A DNA stretch of 64,000 nucleotides from Paenibacillus macquariensis (GTDB taxonomy: Bacteria; Bacillota; Bacilli; Paenibacillales; Paenibacillaceae), in contig NZ_FTNK01000001.1 of NCBI RefSeq assembly GCF_900156375.1, positions 1-64,000 of the forward strand. The letters run 5' to 3'. The notes under the pieces are model-generated. The model did not search any database. It was not told the origin of the DNA and saw only the letters and a list, made by a program, of their open reading frames with translations. Position 1 is the stretch's first letter, and each line of letters opens with the position of its first letter. Of this stretch, positions 16,873 through 25,367 are shown piece after piece. Both the position numbers and the translations under genes were made by a program.

Positions 16873-19800
16873 TTAGTTAGACATCTCTTCATATGACTTC
16901 AGACGATCCGCTAATTCTAGCCAAGTGACGGGTAGCTCCGTTAATTGTAATGTACTTTCCAACGCACTTTGATTCTCTAATAATTGTTCTTCTAACCATT
17001 TAGCTTGACGCACTAAAGCTTCACTAAATTCATGAATATAGAAACCATAAAGTAATGGCTCTTGTGCAGTTGCTGCATCCGTAATATTCTCCCTGAGTGT
17101 CGGTTCAACGGTTTCCTTCAATTTCTCGCGCCCCTTACCTTCAAAAAACAACTTAGGAGATTTGAAAGTAGACCACAACCCATGCCATTCCACTGTCTTG
17201 TTAAATTTACTTCCTTGTAGATCAGGAACATGCCAAGATTGCTCTTCTTTAACAGGTGTTAGCAACATTCCTTCATCTATGGCATTGACCTGATCTGTGA
17301 ACTTCTGTGATGCTTCTTGAAGAATCCATTTCGCCTTTAACTCAAGTCGTAATGTGGTCGTCCATAATTCTTGATCAAGCTCTTTCAACAGAGATTGTTC
17401 TAGCTCACGTCCACAATCGCCAAAGATCTCTTTCAATGATCCCGTACCATCACGAAGTAATGAAGGATGAAAAGCTTCATTAAAAAATGCACCCAAATTA
17501 TACTCGATCCGCTTGCGCACGTGGAACAGTAATTCTTTCGTTTCCTGTTCGATGACTTTATCTTGTCCTGATAGTAGCGTGAATTGGCTCAGCATCTCCT
17601 TTGCCTTAGCAAAAGTCTTCTGCAACTCAAGCTGACGTAAACCTCGCGTCGCTTCATCTTGCCTTGATATTCGATTCCACTCTTCTGCACGTTTACGTGC
17701 AGTCGTGATCTCTTGTTTCGCAGCTTGAATAGATAAGCCAGGAAGTTCTTTACCTGCGAAATCATTCAATGACTCTTCAAATGTTGTGAATCCAGAAGAT
17801 AACAACAATGATTGTTGGTTTGTGGTCTTGCCTTCTAGTGCTTTCATACTAGATAAGGCATAAATATGAGGTGAAGCAATCCCGCTACTTCGCAAGTTTG
17901 TTTTCACATGACTAATCACTTGCTCTAGCTCATCATTCGATCCTGCTAGATCTGCCGCATTGATAATAAAGAACATTTTATCCAGTGCAAAGCTATCTTT
18001 CACTCTTCCTAATTGGGAGAGGAATTGTCGATCTCCTTTAGAAAAAGCATGATTATAATAGGTGACGAACACCAATGCATCTGCATGTTTCATATATTGA
18101 AAAGTTACACCTGTATGACGCGCGTGTAAGGAATCCGCTCCGGGTGTATCCACAAGAATAATGCCCTGTTCCGTTAGATCACAACTGTAGAACAAATCGA
18201 TACGTTCAACAAAACAAGATTTCGTCTCATCCGCTACAAAAGAGCGATACTGTGTAAGGTCTACCGTTTGCATCGTACCTAGGATCCCTTCTGCTTCCAC
18301 CCACCCCGCACTAGCAGCTTTCAAGAACCCATAATGAGGTAATCCCGCTGGATGTATCCCATCTGATGTTAAATCGTGTACAGCAGCACTCCAGTGGTTC
18401 AGATCCGGTTCACCTAAATGGAGAATCGAGAATGATATTCTCAGGTCTTCCATCAGCGTCTCACGGGACTTCATGACCACCTGTGCTGTTCCATGCTTAA
18501 AGTCATCATGAGGTGCAAGAATACGATTAATTGCCGCCGTGGTAGGATGCGGCGAGACCGGCAACACTTCTTCGCCAAGCAAGGCGTTCGCGAAGGAAGA
18601 TTTACCGGCGCTGAAAGCTCCGAACAACGCCAGCGTAAACGTGCCGCCCTCGAGCGCAGCGGCGCGTTCACGGATTCCCCGCGCGGCAGATGCCATCGCG
18701 GGATACTGCTCTAGCAGCGCTGCTGCGCCGTGCAGCTGCGCTGCCGCACTTGATAGCCGCTGGCGGCGGCCTGTGGCCGCACCGCCGTGCGTTGCCCCGC
18801 TACCGCTGTGCGGCGGGGCAAGATCTTTCGCGGGCGCAGCGCGAAGCGCACCCGCTTCGGCCGCCTCCGCAGGAGCGGGCGGCCGTAAGGGCCTCACCGC
18901 CGGCAGGAGGCCGGGGGTGAGGCTTACGCGCGGCGGCAGCAGCTCAGCTAGCGCTTGCGCACGCGTAGTTTCCTCCTGCTTGAGCGCAGCGTAGCGGGAT
19001 CCCTGTGCCGACTGTTGCTCCAAGTCGGCCATCGCAAGGCTTAAGCGCTGCAGCTCGCGCGCAGCCACATCCTCTAGCAGCACTAGAAGCTGCTCAGTAA
19101 ACTCCGTTATGTTACGCCGATATTGGACTTTAATCTGTTCAGCAACACTACGACAATAATTCAAAACATACTCTCCCGATAGAATAGCATCGATCTGAAG
19201 TGTCTTATAAATAATATCCTCATCTATCACTGGAATGAACATGTCCATCTTTCTCTGCCATTCCTCACTCCACAGATGATGCTTATCAGCCCATGTAGCT
19301 ACTAACTGTCGTACATGCCATTCAACTTGCGATGAGACTTGCTCCTGAAGTTTTTGCAAGAATATTGCTTGTCTTTGCTCTTGTTCAACACGTGTCTTAT
19401 TCCCAGCTAACCATAATCCCTTCTTAAACCCAGGCTTACGACTTTCTACAAAATCATGAGCTAAATCTCGCATTTCTGCAGGCATAAGATTAGCATTGTC
19501 CAAGATCGCATTGATATCCTGACGTAACGTTGCCCTTTCTTGTTGTGTGAGTCCGCGTACTTGATCCTGTTCTCCTACCAAAGACAGTCTTTCATCTTCA
19601 ATCTGAGCCAATTGTTCTATACCGCCCAGTTCTTCTAGAAGCTGTTCCTTTTCTTCGGCCAATGAAGCTCCATATTGAAGAACATGGTCATCCGCCACAT
19701 GATTTGCCGAACAAGAAATGCTGTACTGTACTAACTCCTTCTTCTTACCTATCAAGCCCATGATTAATTCCTTAAGACTGTCATATTGATTATAAGGATG

Positions 19801-20526
19801 ATCCGATTCTTTCAATGAACTGAATATGAGCCCTTCGTAATGTACCTGCCAGCGGTCGAACGCTGAGATCACTTCATCCCGATAAGACTGAAAAGATAAT
19901 TCTTGTTCTCGATGTTTATCAATTTGATTCACAATGAGATACAATGGCTTGCCCCAATCCGATAGACTCTTCGCAAATACCAAGTTATTCTCAGACTGAA
20001 CATGATTGTAATCCATCACATATAGAACCACATCTGCTAAGTGAAGCGCAGAGTGCGTAGCCTTCTTATGCCCATCATCTGTAGAATCAACGCCTGGCGT
20101 ATCCATCAACACACCCGAGGAGCCGAGGAACGGGATCTCTTCCCATACATCTACCGAGGAATATGAACCTCCGTTCGTACAATATTCATTTAGTTCGTCT
20201 GTCGTTACCTCCATGGGTGCTTCTGCATTATCTTGTGAATAAATCACAGCCCGGGCTGATCCATTACGAATCGTGACCACATTCGCGCTTGTAGGAACTG
20301 GACCAGAAGGTAATACTTTCATCCCGCATAGTGAATTGATTAGACTCGATTTCCCCGCAGAGAAATGACCACACCACGCGATCGTTAATTCACCTGATTG
20401 TTCCTTATGTAATAAATCATCAATTGTATCTGTAGCTTTTGTATCTCCCCAAGATGACAGTTGGTTCTTAAGAGCTTCTAAATACACTTCTTCATTCTTT
20501 TTCTTGCTATCTGTCGCTACCATCAT
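16873..20526 (-). CDS. dynA: bacterial dynamin-like protein with two GTPase modules (DynA-type)
   Basis: Large membrane-remodelling GTPase, 1217 residues, built as two dynamin modules in tandem like B. subtilis DynA/YpbR (about 1190 residues), which tethers and fuses membranes. Module 1: P-loop GHFSAGKSS (53-61), switch/G3 MDTPGVDS, G4 VNQID. Module 2: P-loop GAFSAGKSS (about 640), G3 VDTPGADS, followed by NAADL in the G4 position. Each GTPase is followed by a long helical region. The linker and start of module 2 (about residues 480-660) are encoded by DNA far richer in GC than the surroundings and are Ala/Pro/Gly/Arg-rich, yet the frame is intact. Start is ATG 20526 or the adjacent ATG, behind GGGAGAGAG. 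Monocistronic. Confidence 0.92.
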   Translation of the reverse strand: MMVATDSKKKNEEVYLEALKNQLSSWGDTKATDTIDDLLHKEQSGELTIAWCGHFSAGKSSLINSLCGMKVLPSGPVPTSANVVTIRNGSARAVIYSQDNAEAPMEVTTDELNEYCTNGGSYSSVDVWEEIPFLGSSGVLMDTPGVDSTDDGHKKATHSALHLADVVLYVMDYNHVQSENNLVFAKSLSDWGKPLYLIVNQIDKHREQELSFQSYRDEVISAFDRWQVHYEGLIFSSLKESDHPYNQYDSLKELIMGLIGKKKELVQYSISCSANHVADDHVLQYGASLAEEKEQLLEELGGIEQLAQIEDERLSLVGEQDQVRGLTQQERATLRQDINAILDNANLMPAEMRDLAHDFVESRKPGFKKGLWLAGNKTRVEQEQRQAIFLQKLQEQVSSQVEWHVRQLVATWADKHHLWSEEWQRKMDMFIPVIDEDIIYKTLQIDAILSGEYVLNYCRSVAEQIKVQYRRNITEFTEQLLVLLEDVAARELQRLSLAMADLEQQSAQGSRYAALKQEETTRAQALAELLPPRVSLTPGLLPAVRPLRPPAPAEAAEAGALRAAPAKDLAPPHSGSGATHGGAATGRRQRLSSAAAQLHGAAALLEQYPAMASAARGIRERAAALEGGTFTLALFGAFSAGKSSFANALLGEEVLPVSPHPTTAAINRILAPHDDFKHGTAQVVMKSRETLMEDLRISFSILHLGEPDLNHWSAAVHDLTSDGIHPAGLPHYGFLKAASAGWVEAEGILGTMQTVDLTQYRSFVADETKSCFVERIDLFYSCDLTEQGIILVDTPGADSLHARHTGVTFQYMKHADALVFVTYYNHAFSKGDRQFLSQLGRVKDSFALDKMFFIINAADLAGSNDELEQVISHVKTNLRSSGIASPHIYALSSMKALEGKTTNQQSLLLSSGFTTFEESLNDFAGKELPGLSIQAAKQEITTARKRAEEWNRISRQDEATRGLRQLELQKTFAKAKEMLSQFTLLSGQDKVIEQETKELLFHVRKRIEYNLGAFFNEAFHPSLLRDGTGSLKEIFGDCGRELEQSLLKELDQELWTTTLRLELKAKWILQEASQKFTDQVNAIDEGMLLTPVKEEQSWHVPDLQGSKFNKTVEWHGLWSTFKSPKLFFEGKGREKLKETVEPTLRENITDAATAQEPLLYGFYIHEFSEALVRQAKWLEEQLLENQSALESTLQLTELPVTWLELADRLKSYEEMSN
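18530..19090 (-). other. GC-rich island inside the dynamin-like gene
   Basis: A stretch of about 550 bases with visibly higher GC than the rest of the gene and window, dominated by GCG/GCC/CGC codons. It spans the variable linker between the two dynamin modules and the P-loop of module 2, with sharp edges on both sides. Confidence 0.8.
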
Positions 20527-20616
20527 GGATCTACTCTCTCCCTTGTGATCTATCTCATTGAAATAACTTTATTTATTTTAACATCTCCATTAACTTAGTG
20601 AAATCCTTTTACCTTT

Positions 20617-20655
20617 GCAAAAAAATAAAACCGAAGAATATCCTTCGGTTTTATT
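20617..20655 (-). terminator. intrinsic terminator after nth and the small unknown gene
   Basis: Perfect stem AATAAAACCGAAG / CTTCGGTTTTATT with a 6-base loop and T-rich tail on the minus strand, about 35 bases past the stop of the small gene. Confidence 0.9.
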
Positions 20656-20689
20656 ACGACTTAAGTATTGTATACGCGGTTCAAAGAAC

Positions 20690-20962
20690 CTACGCCAATA
20701 CAGACTCAAGGTCAGGCATCAATATTTCAAACACAGAACCATGTTGAAGAATCGTAACACCACGTGATTTATCTTTCATAACCACAACTTCTGGTTTCTG
20801 TGACATACGCTCCAAATAAAACTCAGGTACTTCTCCAGAATGGCTGACAGTAATGCCATCCACTTCCTTCTCTTCATGCTCTTCAAATACTGTTTCCACA
20901 ACACTCTCAAAAATATCGGAGAACGCTTCAAAATTATTCGTATATACTGATATGCACTTCAT
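20690..20962 (-). CDS. small uncharacterised protein in the nth transcript
   Basis: A 90-residue acidic soluble protein whose family I do not recognise. It starts MKCISVYTNNFEAFSDIF, has a strongly acidic middle (FEEHEEKEVDG) and a C-terminal half with beta-strand character (VVVMKDKSRGVTILQHG). There is no signal peptide or membrane helix. The frame is open up to a GTG at 20992 that overlaps the nth stop by one base. ATG 20962 has a modest GGGA site and begins a more protein-like sequence, so I prefer it, with low certainty. Immediate linkage to nth and a shared terminator show it is in the same transcript, but a DNA-repair role is unproven. Confidence 0.65.
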   Translation of the reverse strand: MKCISVYTNNFEAFSDIFESVVETVFEEHEEKEVDGITVSHSGEVPEFYLERMSQKPEVVVMKDKSRGVTILQHGSVFEILMPDLESVLA

Positions 20963-20991
20963 CTGACATCCCATCCCATCTCTAATGTTCA

Positions 20992-21666
20992 CTATCCTAT
21001 ATTATCTTTATCTTTCCTGATTTGGGTCATCTTCATACGTTTTTTGCCTTCACGACATACATCAAGAAGCGGACAAATTTGGCACTGTGGATTTTGAGCC
21101 TTGCAATGATAGCGCCCAAAAAAAATAAGTCGATGATGAGTATCCGTCCATTCGTCCCTCGGAACTTGTTTCATCAGCTTTTTTTCCACTTCAAGTACGG
21201 AATCCTTCCATCCTGTCAACCCTAGACGTTTGGATACCCGTTCCACATGTGTGTCTACCGCAATAGCAGGCACTCCAAATGCATTAGACATGACCACATT
21301 GGCTGTCTTACGTCCCACGCCTGGTAGCAACACCAATTGTTCATGTGTTTTAGGAACATCACCATCGTATTGTTCTATCACCATTTTGCATAAGTTATGA
21401 ATATGCTTGGCCTTATTGCGATAAAGTCCAATTCGTCGAATATCCTGCTCCAACTCTTCAAGCGGAACCTCGACATAATCTTTAGGTGATCTGTACTTTT
21501 GAAACAAATCTTTAGTGACCTTATTTACCATCTCATCTGTGCATTGAGCAGAGAGAAGTACCGCAATCGTCAATTCAAAAGCGTTACTATGGACCAGTTC
21601 ACAATGCGCCTCAGGAAACATATCACGCATTGTATCCAGAATATGGCGTACCGTTTCAGACTTCAT
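20992..21666 (-). CDS. nth: endonuclease III (DNA glycosylase/AP lyase)
   Basis: Base-excision repair enzyme removing oxidised pyrimidines and cutting the resulting abasic site, 224 residues. The helix-hairpin-helix LPGVGRKTANVV carries the catalytic Lys120 and VDTHVERVS the catalytic Asp138, the same numbers as in E. coli. The 4Fe-4S cluster site C-x6-C-x2-C-x5-C is complete at the C-terminus (CKAQNPQCQICPLLDVC). A TTG-started frame from 21684 would include the GGAGG site, so ATG 21666 is the start. The terminator of the upstream SLH gene ends only 17 bases before this start, so nth has little room for its own promoter. Confidence 0.95.
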   Translation of the reverse strand: MKSETVRHILDTMRDMFPEAHCELVHSNAFELTIAVLLSAQCTDEMVNKVTKDLFQKYRSPKDYVEVPLEELEQDIRRIGLYRNKAKHIHNLCKMVIEQYDGDVPKTHEQLVLLPGVGRKTANVVMSNAFGVPAIAVDTHVERVSKRLGLTGWKDSVLEVEKKLMKQVPRDEWTDTHHRLIFFGRYHCKAQNPQCQICPLLDVCREGKKRMKMTQIRKDKDNIG

Positions 21667-21682
21667 GATGAATTCCTCCTGC

Positions 21683-21726
21683 AAAAAAAACGTCTTGATA
21701 CAGGAACTACCTCCCGTATCAAGACG
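21683..21726 (-). terminator. intrinsic terminator between the SLH gene and nth
   Basis: Eleven-base perfect arms CGTCTTGATAC / GTATCAAGACG with a 14-base loop and an eight-T tail on the minus strand. It lies 30 bases after the SLH-protein stop and directly in front of the nth ribosome binding site. Confidence 0.92.
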
Positions 21727-21755
21727 GTGTATTTCATGACCATTCCCAAAGCAGA

Positions 21756-24488
21756 TTACGGTTTGCGTACTTCCACAATCACATCATTGTTTAAATACAG
21801 TACAATATTATCATTTTCTTTAAGAGATTGCACGAGTAATGTCGTGTCACCTTGGTGAATATATGCATTTGGTGCCAATACATACCGATTATTCTCTGTT
21901 GTATATTGTCGTTTCACAAAAAATTCTCTTGTAGAACTATCATACTTCCAGAAATCACGGGTAACTAAATTTAGAACTTTAATGATCGTAGTTCCATCCA
22001 CATCTTTACGAATTTCAACACGATCAGTAGCGACTAGGCTACTTAAATTAGTGTTGATGCTTCCCGCACGTAGAATTTTAAGAGCACCATTAATTTTAAA
22101 GACTTCAGTGCTACCATTATAATCTTTAACGGTGACACTCGAAGTTGCCGTATCTGCAGTGAGTACTTGACCTATCAGTAATTTGATGTTTTGGACATTT
22201 GCTGCTGTGTTACCACTTAGCGTAATATTCAAAATCTGACCCGCCTGCAGATCAGAAATTTTCAAAGACTGTCCGCTATCACCAATAATGACTGCTTTGT
22301 CTAAATAAAGTTGATTCGTGCTTCCATCCGACTTCACAATAATCCGATTAGCTGCTGTGTCAACAGATACAAGCTCAAATTGGATAACCGATTTCATTAG
22401 AATACTTTGTACAGTATCTTGATTATTCGACAATACAAGTGATACGGAACTTCCAATCTTCACATCTGACATACTTACATTACTTTTACCATACATTTCA
22501 ATCGTAGGATTCGAATAAGGCACGGTAATACTTTGATCTCCAGATCCTTGAAGCGTTATCTTACGAGAAGCGGTATCTATTGCAGTGATCGTTCCATCAT
22601 ATTTATAAACAACTTCTAAAGATAAAGCTCGATTTCCGATATAACTAACATTAATTCTACGGTTACTTGTTAATAGTGATTCCATACCCGTTAATGTAGG
22701 TGTACTCGAATTATAGATTAACTTCGTCTTGTCATCTAAAGTAAATACAAACGGCTTCTTATTAGCATCAAGAACAGTCAATAGTTTTGACTTTGCATCA
22801 TACGATACAACCGTTGAAGATGGTTTTTGTTCCATTTGTCTATTTAGTACTACAATCTTAGTTACCAATTCTTTCGCATCTAATGTCAACTCTACTTGAT
22901 CACCAGCCGTTTTATCCCCAATAAGGTCAGATAATAGTGGTTTATCGATACCTTGGATGACAATTTCAGGCTTATCAGATAGTAGTTTCACTTCCAATGC
23001 CCCGCCATCTCTCTTATAGGTAAGAGTGGTACCATTTGTTCCGACTTCATAAATCGAACCACGAAGTGTCCGTTCAACAGCCTGAGTTACTTCAATAGAC
23101 TGAATGATATTGTTCTGAATCGTATATTTAATGGCAGAGCCATTTTTCAATTCTGCAGGACTCAGAATTTCTTTCTGATAACTAACGATTAAACGGTCAT
23201 CCCATTTGTAGCTTTCCGTCGTACCCAGTGCATTTTTAATAGTAACCGTCTTCGTATTCGACTCTACGGTTTCTAATGTTCCCGTACCACTCTTATTCAC
23301 GACACCCGTCTTCACTTGAACCATCACTAGACTCTTATTGGCAGTAAAATTCTCACGTTTAATAACAATTTGGCTACCAGCAGTTAAATCTTTTGGTTCA
23401 ATCTTATTGCCATTTACATCTTGGAAAAGCGTGTTGTTATCATAAGTGTATGAAGCAAATGCTGTATTATTAGAAACCCCTATTGAATTCCCTGGGAACA
23501 AACGCTCAAAGGTTGTCTCAATATTCTCTAGTTGTTCTTTGGGATCTGTTACCTCTACGTAAACGGCCTTACCACTATTCTCAATAACCATAACCTTAGA
23601 GTATAATTTCACATCGGTTAAAGGAATCTTCGTCTCGGAATCACTAGTATAATAAGAAGTTGTATTATTTAGTGAATAACTATGCACACTACCGTTAACA
23701 AATAAACTAATAGATTTGTCACTTACTGCTGTAACAATACCTTCATTAGCATTTGCATACTTCGTATCCATTAATGCTTCACCACGACTAAAGAAAGTCG
23801 CTAGTTGTCCACGTGTCACAGATCCCAGTGGATCGAATCGGTTACCTTCTACACCTTTTGTTAATCCCATCTCGATCGCAGCATTTACAAATCCGAGCTT
23901 AGAAGCAGAAATTTTACTGTTATCCGCGAATGTTGTAGCCTTATTCGCAGAAGAGGCGGCATCTGCTTCCTTGCCAATCGCACGCACTAACAATTCAGCA
24001 ATCCATTCCCGGTTGGCTTTCTTCTCGCCCCAAGCTGTTTTCGATTTAGCATCATCTGTAACGAGTTTTGTATCCAACAATTTCTTCTGGAATGCTAAAG
24101 TCACATAGGGTTTGAAATAATTCCCCACCGTAAAATTAGTTGGCCAGGTTATCACGGGACCTGAGTTCATTTGGTCCTGAATATTCATAAACCGAATGGC
24201 CATTGTGATTGCTTCCTGTTGTGTTACACCATCATTAGGTCTAAACAAACCTTTATCTCCCAAGAGAATGCCTTGAGCAGCTAATTTATAAATGTGTTTT
24301 TCTGCAAAGAATCCACTCTTCACATCACTGAATACGCTACTACTTGTCGTCACCACTTGGTTAGTGACAGGAGACGTCGTCTCTGCAGCAAATGCTGCGG
24401 TACCTGAGCTTAAGGCCACCATACTTACAAGTAGGGCTGATACTACTTTTTTGGAATTAATAGAATGATGACTACGTTTGGAATGCAT
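21756..24488 (-). CDS. S-layer-homology (SLH) domain surface protein
   Basis: Secreted wall-bound protein of 910 residues. A signal peptide (1-34, ending near AAFAAETT) is followed by SLH modules. One runs from FSDVKSGFFAEKHIYKLAAQ through FRPNDGVTQQEAITMAIRFM, and another contains GFVNAAIEMGLTKGVEGNRF and RFDPLGSVTRGQLATFF. These modules normally bind pyruvylated secondary wall polymer. The remaining ~670 residues are an array of beta-rich segments of roughly 60-80 residues with recurring patterns (for example VTAVSDKSISLFVNGSV and LETVESNTKTVTIKNALG), suggesting repeated small beta domains. No enzyme motif is visible. A GAGGGG site precedes the ATG. It follows a GerMN lipoprotein gene. Confidence 0.88.
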   Translation of the reverse strand: MHSKRSHHSINSKKVVSALLVSMVALSSGTAAFAAETTSPVTNQVVTTSSSVFSDVKSGFFAEKHIYKLAAQGILLGDKGLFRPNDGVTQQEAITMAIRFMNIQDQMNSGPVITWPTNFTVGNYFKPYVTLAFQKKLLDTKLVTDDAKSKTAWGEKKANREWIAELLVRAIGKEADAASSANKATTFADNSKISASKLGFVNAAIEMGLTKGVEGNRFDPLGSVTRGQLATFFSRGEALMDTKYANANEGIVTAVSDKSISLFVNGSVHSYSLNNTTSYYTSDSETKIPLTDVKLYSKVMVIENSGKAVYVEVTDPKEQLENIETTFERLFPGNSIGVSNNTAFASYTYDNNTLFQDVNGNKIEPKDLTAGSQIVIKRENFTANKSLVMVQVKTGVVNKSGTGTLETVESNTKTVTIKNALGTTESYKWDDRLIVSYQKEILSPAELKNGSAIKYTIQNNIIQSIEVTQAVERTLRGSIYEVGTNGTTLTYKRDGGALEVKLLSDKPEIVIQGIDKPLLSDLIGDKTAGDQVELTLDAKELVTKIVVLNRQMEQKPSSTVVSYDAKSKLLTVLDANKKPFVFTLDDKTKLIYNSSTPTLTGMESLLTSNRRINVSYIGNRALSLEVVYKYDGTITAIDTASRKITLQGSGDQSITVPYSNPTIEMYGKSNVSMSDVKIGSSVSLVLSNNQDTVQSILMKSVIQFELVSVDTAANRIIVKSDGSTNQLYLDKAVIIGDSGQSLKISDLQAGQILNITLSGNTAANVQNIKLLIGQVLTADTATSSVTVKDYNGSTEVFKINGALKILRAGSINTNLSSLVATDRVEIRKDVDGTTIIKVLNLVTRDFWKYDSSTREFFVKRQYTTENNRYVLAPNAYIHQGDTTLLVQSLKENDNIVLYLNNDVIVEVRKP

Positions 24489-24574
24489 ATGGTTACCCCT
24501 CTCTACTTAGCACAAATCATAAATCCTTGATATAAACAGTTTATTCGACATAAAAGCGCTATTTCCTGCTTTTC

Positions 24575-25207
24575 TTAATTCTTCGTCATCGGGTGCTCTA
24601 AATCAGCATGTCCCATGAGACTTTCAACTTGTTGGCCATCTACCAGAAGTTCAATAGACTTTACTTCATCGAATTGAAACAACGTCTTTTGAAGAGATTC
24701 AAGTGCGAACATTTCCCCACCTGAACCAAGACGAGCTTCGTCTGGAAGGTGAATATCCATCGTAATGGCACCATTCTTCATATCAAGTGATTTCAACTCT
24801 ACTTTTCCCCATAAAGGAATGAGTTCATCATTGTTGCTACTTTGAAGAGCTTTGAAGGCTGCCTTATACTTTTGTAAATCATCTTCAAATGTAATTTCTA
24901 ATTTAGATTGTTTCAATTCCATCTCTTGTGGATCCGTATAATAGACAGAGATTGTTTCTTTCTTGGATGATACTTGTTCCTCTTTAGCCTTATCTTTACC
25001 TTTGTCTTTATCAACGTCTTCAGTACTTTCGATACCTTTATCGCCTGAAGCATTTGTAGCAGGAACTTCCTTTTCAGGTACAGTAACGACCTCTTTTTGG
25101 CCTTCGTTTGTGCTGTTGCTAGGTCCTGCCTGGGGTTTATCCCCACAACCAGTTCCAATAACTACAACTAACGCAATTAGCCCAGTACACCACCATTTTT
25201 TATTCAT
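24575..25207 (-). CDS. GerMN-domain lipoprotein (copy 1)
   Basis: Exported lipoprotein of 210 residues with lipobox GTGC (Cys21), then a low-complexity charged linker rich in Lys, Glu and Asp (about 25-88) and a C-terminal GerMN domain (about 90-205; VYYTDPQEMELKQ, ITMDIHLPDEARLGSGGEMF, VKSIELLVDGQQVESLMGHA). GerM-type proteins act in sporulation and germination in B. subtilis. It is a paralogue of the gene at 27036-27713, and both follow an amidase gene. The leader is a tandem repeat whose last copy contributes the TTTTAGGAGG ribosome site. The SLH gene follows. Confidence 0.88.
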   Translation of the reverse strand: MNKKWWCTGLIALVVVIGTGCGDKPQAGPSNSTNEGQKEVVTVPEKEVPATNASGDKGIESTEDVDKDKGKDKAKEEQVSSKKETISVYYTDPQEMELKQSKLEITFEDDLQKYKAAFKALQSSNNDELIPLWGKVELKSLDMKNGAITMDIHLPDEARLGSGGEMFALESLQKTLFQFDEVKSIELLVDGQQVESLMGHADLEHPMTKN

Positions 25208-25213
25208 ATTGTT

Positions 25214-25366
25214 CCTCCTAAAAGTTTTGTAGCGTTACTATTATTATATACTTCGTCAAAACTTACTTCGAAAGCATACTCTAAAAGTTTTGAAGCGTTA
25301 CTCTAGTATATCCCCCGTTAAACTTACTTCGAACGCATAAACAAAAGTTTTGTAGCATTACTTCTT
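25214..25366 (-). repeat. tandem leader repeat before gerMN copy 1, ending in its ribosome binding site
   Basis: On the minus strand two ~61-64-bp units, ATGCGTTCGAAGTAAGTTTA... (25338-25278) and ATGCTTTCGAAGTAAGTTTT... (25277-25214), follow a partial unit. Three tails CAAAACTTTT recur 60-63 bases apart, and the final one reads CAAAACTTTTAGGAGG and supplies the Shine-Dalgarno sequence. The unit resembles one in the proA leader (36768-36891). No promoter or terminator was recognised. Confidence 0.85.
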
Positions 25367-25367
25367 G

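Noticed and set aside
18539..18994. 151-codon plus-strand frame opposite the dynamin-like gene
   Set aside because: The GC-rich island suppresses stop codons on all frames; the translation is Ala/Arg/Gly/Pro low-complexity and lies antisense to an intact gene.
25214..25366. CRISPR-like array suggested by regularly spaced repeats
   Set aside because: Only two to three imperfect units, no distinct spacers because the between-tail sequence is repeated too, and no cas genes.
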